Made by a program: the position numbers and the translations under genes. From assembly GCA_019658985.1 (NCBI GenBank), contig JAIFWS010000032.1, forward strand, positions 1 to 9,458: a stretch of 9,458 nt of DNA, given 5' to 3'. The DNA is from Candidatus Parcubacteria bacterium. GTDB taxonomy: Bacteria > Patescibacteriota > Minisyncoccia > Minisyncoccales > Staskawiczbacteraceae. The notes beneath the pieces were generated by a model. That model was not told where the DNA came from. It saw only the letters and a list, made by a program, of their open reading frames with translations, and ran no database searches. Positions 6,690-9,458 of the stretch are shown one piece after another. Position 1 is the stretch's first letter; every line of letters starts with the position of its first letter.

Positions 6690-7273
6690 GCAAAAGAGGG
6701 TTCAGGATTGGAATCGCCGGCCTGATATGTCTGGCGGCGATCGTGGGGGCGTGCAGACGCGCCACCCACAACACCAACAGCGAGGAGGAAACCATGAACA
6801 CGACCACGAGGCCGGAAACGATGGAGTTCCCGGCCATCCCGGATCCCGTAGTAGAACACCTGGTGTTCTACTGCGGCGACCCACGATGCCCCCTGGCCTT
6901 TGAAGGGCTCCCCCAGAAACTGGGGATCCCGCCAGGCCGCTACACGAAAGTCTGCACCTTCGGCGGATCGGCACCGTTGGCCTATCCGAAACAAAGGCCG
7001 CACGACTACGCCTTCCTGGAGAGCCAGATCCGGTTGGCGACCAAGCACTTCACCGCCCTCACCACGGTCCACGTGATCAGCCACCCCGGCTGCAAGTACT
7101 ACGCCGAACACGGTCTGGGGACTGACGAGGACACGGAAAAAGAGGCGCGCGACCTACGGCTGATCGGCGACACCGTTGTCGTCATCGCCCACAGGGACAT
7201 CACTGTGAAGCGCTGGCGCTCCCGCTTCACCAACCGCGGAGCCACCATCCGCATCGATCTGATGGAGCCGTAA
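6686..7273 (+). CDS. Beta-carbonic-anhydrase-like protein, probable lipoprotein
   Basis: The long form is 195 residues. Its first 23 residues look like a lipoprotein signal: basic start, hydrophobic core LICLAAI and lipobox VGAC with Cys23. The folded part has the zinc-site pattern of beta-carbonic anhydrases: Cys63, Asp65 and Arg67 in YCGDPRC, then His133 and Cys136 in SHPGCKYY. FGGSAPLAYP sits between them where the family has a glycine-rich turn. Family knowledge: such enzymes interconvert CO2 and bicarbonate, but many short CPR relatives are uncharacterised. A second in-frame ATG at 6794 has a strong ribosome site and would give a 159-residue cytoplasmic form starting MNTTTRPETMEF. The gene is about 60% GC by eye against the high 40s nearby, uses GC-ending codons heavily, and is the only plus-strand gene, all consistent with transfer. 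An intrinsic terminator follows. Carbonic-anhydrase activity itself is inferred. Confidence 0.75.
   Translation: MSKRGFRIGIAGLICLAAIVGACRRATHNTNSEEETMNTTTRPETMEFPAIPDPVVEHLVFYCGDPRCPLAFEGLPQKLGIPPGRYTKVCTFGGSAPLAYPKQRPHDYAFLESQIRLATKHFTALTTVHVISHPGCKYYAEHGLGTDEDTEKEARDLRLIGDTVVVIAHRDITVKRWRSRFTNRGATIRIDLMEP
6783..6788 (+). promoter_or_regulatory. Strong internal Shine-Dalgarno within the carbonic-anhydrase-like gene
   Basis: AGGAGG lies five bases before the in-frame ATG at 6794, much better placed than the site before the ATG at 6686. It could set the main start, giving a cytoplasmic protein without the lipobox. Because the same bases encode Glu-Glu-Glu, coincidence is possible. Confidence 0.45.
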
Positions 7274-7278
7274 CCCGC

Positions 7279-7311
7279 ACCACAAGCAACGCTGCTTGTG
7301 GTTATTTTTTT
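7279..7311 (+). terminator. Intrinsic terminator of the carbonic-anhydrase-like gene
   Basis: ACCACAAGCA and TGCTTGTGGT make a perfect ten-base-pair stem with loop ACGC, followed by TATTTTTTT, six bases after the TAA. The T-run serves plus-strand transcripts only. The convergent comEC stop at 7312-7310 lies in the T-run, so the hairpin also follows comEC directly but lacks a T-tract in that direction. Confidence 0.9.
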
Positions 7312-8688
7312 ACAAAAAATTCTTTGACCGGATATATTTTTGCAACCAGATAACTGCAAGAGAAACGGCCGCGTAATAAAATACCAGCCAGATCCAAGAA
7401 ACAGTATTAACTGCCAATACCGCCCACGGGCGTGAAAATAAATTCAAGATTTTTAAAAAATACACCACCAGCAGCCATGTTGGCAAAGAAAACAGCCAGC
7501 CGAGAAAATGAGAAAATGTTCCGGCGGCCGAAGACAAAAATCCCAGTACCATAATAAACGGTACAGCCGGCAAGACCAAGACATTAGTAACCAAAGAAAC
7601 AAGTGACACCGTGCCAAAGGTATACATAATGACCGGCAGGGCGAATAATTGGGCCGAAATAGTTACGGACATAATACTTACCAAAAAATTCTGCTTTTGC
7701 TTGCCAAAGAAATAATCGATGATGGGTTTGGCATGGATAATCCCCAATGAAGCCAAAAAAGAAAGCTGGAAGCCGATATCATAAAGCAATAACATGGGAT
7801 TTTGTAAAAGCATGATCGCCGCGGCTATTACCAAAACCCTCCAGCTTGAGTTCTGCCTTCCCAAGGCTTGGGCAAAAATGGCAATCGAACCCATAATCCC
7901 GGCACGAACCGCCGAAGCCGGGAAACCCACCAGGGCGATATAAAACCAGATAAAGATAAAAGCGATATAAAAGGCCTGGCTCCGCCAAAACCCCAGCGCC
8001 AGCAGGAGCATCATTATCATGGAAATCACAATCACCACATTGCCTCCGGAAACGGCCGTCACATGGGAAAGGCCCGTAGCATTGAATTTATCTTTCACCT
8101 CCTGGGACATCTTGCTGTCATCGCCATAGACAATTCCCTGGATAATGGAATTATGGGGCGGGCCGAACGCCAAATCGACAGCATGGATGAGGGCGTTTTT
8201 TAACAGCAAGATTTTTTCATAGATAAAAGAAAGGAGATTATATCGATGCTGGCCTGAAACCAAATCCACCGTTGCGTAATCCATCACGGAATATATCCCA
8301 TCTTTGGCCAGGTAATTTTTATAATTAAAATCCTCAAAAACTGCAGGTGTTTTCAGCTTGCCAGTGATTTGCACGGCATCTAAATAATGATAAACCGGAT
8401 ATAAATCCGTGCTGGCCAATACGATACTGCTGCCAATTTTTACTTTTAATTTCTGGAACGAGTTGCGGACATCCGGTTCATCGGAAATCTGACCGATCAA
8501 TGCAATCTTACCGGGCGCGTCATTTAATTTCCTTACCGGACTTTGGGAAATAGCAAATTCTGTCCCCGCGCCAGATATGGCGCTTGGTTTTTTATGTATT
8601 CTGGGCTCGAGTTGTGGATAAGTGATTCCAATAGTACGCCCGCGATAAAAGAAATACACAAATAAAATAGTGTTTTCGACGGCGTCAT
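7310..8688 (-). CDS. comEC: ComEC/Rec2-type DNA-uptake channel without metallo-beta-lactamase domain; reading frame changes near the start
   Basis: The main frame (about 449 codons from a GTG at 8659) encodes the ComEC plan. An OB-like N-terminal domain contains IALIGQISDEPDVR, and the competence domain opens at GIVYGDDSKMS and holds the ComEC signature TGLSHVTAVSGGNV, followed by about seven or more membrane helices. It ends near KYIRSKNFL with no metallo-beta-lactamase domain, unlike full-length ComEC of 700-800 residues. Family knowledge: ComEC carries single-stranded DNA across the inner membrane during transformation. The start of the main frame (MYFFYRGRTIG) is not membrane-like. In contrast, an ATG at 8688, directly after the ftsZ stop (TAAATG), encodes MTPSKTLFYLCISFIAGVLL, a typical ComEC first helix, but closes at 8533. 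Joining the frames by a -1 shift at the A-run 8593-8588 gives about 459 residues. Even then the N-terminal helical region is shorter than usual. Confidence 0.85.
8568..8593 (-). promoter_or_regulatory. Candidate -1 ribosomal frameshift site in comEC
   Basis: On the minus strand the frame starting at 8688 reads ATA AAA AAC, which places the slippery heptamer A AAA AAC (8593-8587) in the correct phase. After three bases (CAA) comes GCGCCA TATC TGGCGC (8583-8568), a perfect six-pair GC-rich stem with a four-base loop. A -1 slip here moves the ribosome from the helix-encoding frame into the long ComEC frame. The spacer is shorter than the 5-9 bases typical of known sites. A lost A in a run that was once seven would look the same. 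Confidence 0.4.
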
Positions 8689-9458
8689 TTAAAATTTCGT
8701 AGCGATCACAGTAACTTTAATTTCCCCTTTTTTTAAACTAGGGTCCTTGGTTGCCCCGAAGACGATTTTAGCCCGCTTGTCTACGTTGTGGGTGATTACC
8801 TCTGAGACCGCTTGGATTTCGTGGAGCGTTACATCCGATCCGGAAACATTAAATAACACTCCCTTTGAACCTTTCAAGGAAAAATCCAAGACTGGCGAAT
8901 CAATAGCCTTACTGGCGGCATCAACGGCGCGATTCGGCCCAGAAGCCTTTCCCGTACCAAATAACGCCTGGCCCGAATCTTTCATAATGGAAATCACCGA
9001 AGCAAAATCGATATTGATAATTCCCGGCGCCAGCATTAAATCCGTAATACTTTCCACCGCCTGGCGCAAGATATCATCGCACATCAGGAAAGCGCTGGAC
9101 ACCGTTGTCTTTTCATCAATAATTTTTACCAGGTTATCGTTGGAGATAACCAATAGCGAATCGTAGTGGCCCTTTAGATCCGCCAGCGCCTGGCTGGCGA
9201 TTTTTTTGCGCTGCTGGCCCTCAAACGAAAAAGGCGTCGTCACGACGGCCACCGTTAAAATTCCTAAATTTTTTGCGATGCTGGCAACTACCGGCCCTGC
9301 CCCGCTGCCTGTCCCTCCGCCAAAGCCTGACGTAACAAACACCATATCCGCTTCTTTGAGTAATTCTGATATTTCCTTGGTATTTTCTTCGGCCGCCCGT
9401 TTTCCCAAGCTCGCGTCCATTCCGGCCCCCAGTCCTTGGGTTACGCCCTGGCCGATTA
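8689..9458 (-). CDS. ftsZ: Cell-division GTPase FtsZ, N-terminus outside window
   Basis: The frame is open to the window edge and gives the last 255 residues; about 60 N-terminal residues are missing. It starts in IGQGVTQGLGAGMDASLGK, the region before the tubulin signature. That signature reads FGGGTGSGAGPVVA, with Ser where FtsZ normally has the second Thr (GGGTGTG). PFSFEGQQR, the NDNL segment and GKASGPNRAVDAASKAI follow in the usual order. Two oddities stand out. The T7 loop reads NIDFAS, with Ser in place of the second Asp of the usual NxDFAD. The protein stops at KVTVIATKF, the end of the globular core, with no linker or C-terminal peptide for binding FtsA, SepF or ZipA-type partners. 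Family knowledge: FtsZ polymers form the division ring, and the T7 loop completes the GTPase site of the neighbouring subunit. The stop abuts the comEC ATG, so the two genes are likely co-transcribed. Confidence 0.95.
   Translation of the reverse strand, partial: IGQGVTQGLGAGMDASLGKRAAEENTKEISELLKEADMVFVTSGFGGGTGSGAGPVVASIAKNLGILTVAVVTTPFSFEGQQRKKIASQALADLKGHYDSLLVISNDNLVKIIDEKTTVSSAFLMCDDILRQAVESITDLMLAPGIINIDFASVISIMKDSGQALFGTGKASGPNRAVDAASKAIDSPVLDFSLKGSKGVLFNVSGSDVTLHEIQAVSEVITHNVDKRAKIVFGATKDPSLKKGEIKVTVIATKF

Noticed and set aside
6539..7111. Long minus-strand frame of 190 codons opposite the carbonic-anhydrase-like gene
   Set aside because: It is an antisense shadow of a GC-rich gene: its sequence is low in hydrophobic order, has no recognisable motif, and the plus-strand frame carries a signal peptide, zinc-site motifs and a terminator.
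7310..8659. GTG at 8659 as the true comEC start
   Set aside because: It gives a non-hydrophobic N-terminus and no ribosome site, whereas the ATG at 8688 abuts the ftsZ stop and encodes a ComEC-like first helix in the other frame.

Overview
The window looks like chromosomal DNA from a member of the Candidate Phyla Radiation (Patescibacteria, Parcubacteria-like). This is an inference. It rests on tightly packed minus-strand genes with few Shine-Dalgarno sites, a ComEC without the metallo-beta-lactamase domain, a short FtsZ ending at its globular core, and MGDG-synthase-like glycosyltransferases of a kind common in these genomes. TAA, TAG and TGA all serve as stops. There is no rRNA, tRNA, CRISPR array or transposase.

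Layout from left to right. (1) 1-1061, minus: most of a membrane-anchored HtrA/DegP-type serine protease, cut off inside its PDZ domain by the window edge. (2) 1062-1156: a short spacer with two hairpins. (3) 1157-6530, minus: a compact six-gene unit read from right to left. It encodes a divergent GT-B glycosyltransferase, a membrane-anchored clan-A glycoside-hydrolase-like protein, an alpha/beta hydrolase, an EamA/DMT membrane transporter, an 85-residue membrane protein and a UgtP/MGDG-synthase-like glycosyltransferase. Junctions are TAATG, a 6-base gap, ATGA, a 4-base gap and TAATG, so the genes are probably co-transcribed and partly co-translated. The content suggests assembly, export and trimming of a glycolipid or other envelope glycan. 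(4) 6531-6685: a divergent control region with a TATAAT box very close to the first glycosyltransferase ATG, and a possible 23-codon leader ORF on the plus strand. (5) 6686-7311, plus: one GC-rich gene for a beta-carbonic-anhydrase-like protein with a lipoprotein signal, followed by an intrinsic terminator. It is the only plus-strand gene and its codon use differs from its neighbours. (6) 7310-8688, minus: comEC, whose N-terminal segment is in a different frame from the rest. The frames join at a phased A AAA AAC heptamer followed by a GC hairpin. (7) 8689-9458, minus: the C-terminal two-thirds or more of FtsZ, whose stop codon directly abuts the comEC ATG.

The points most worth a second look are the comEC frame change (programmed -1 frameshift or simple indel), the FtsZ with a changed catalytic T7 loop and no C-terminal tail, the six-gene envelope glycan/lipid unit, and the foreign-looking carbonic-anhydrase lipoprotein with two possible starts.
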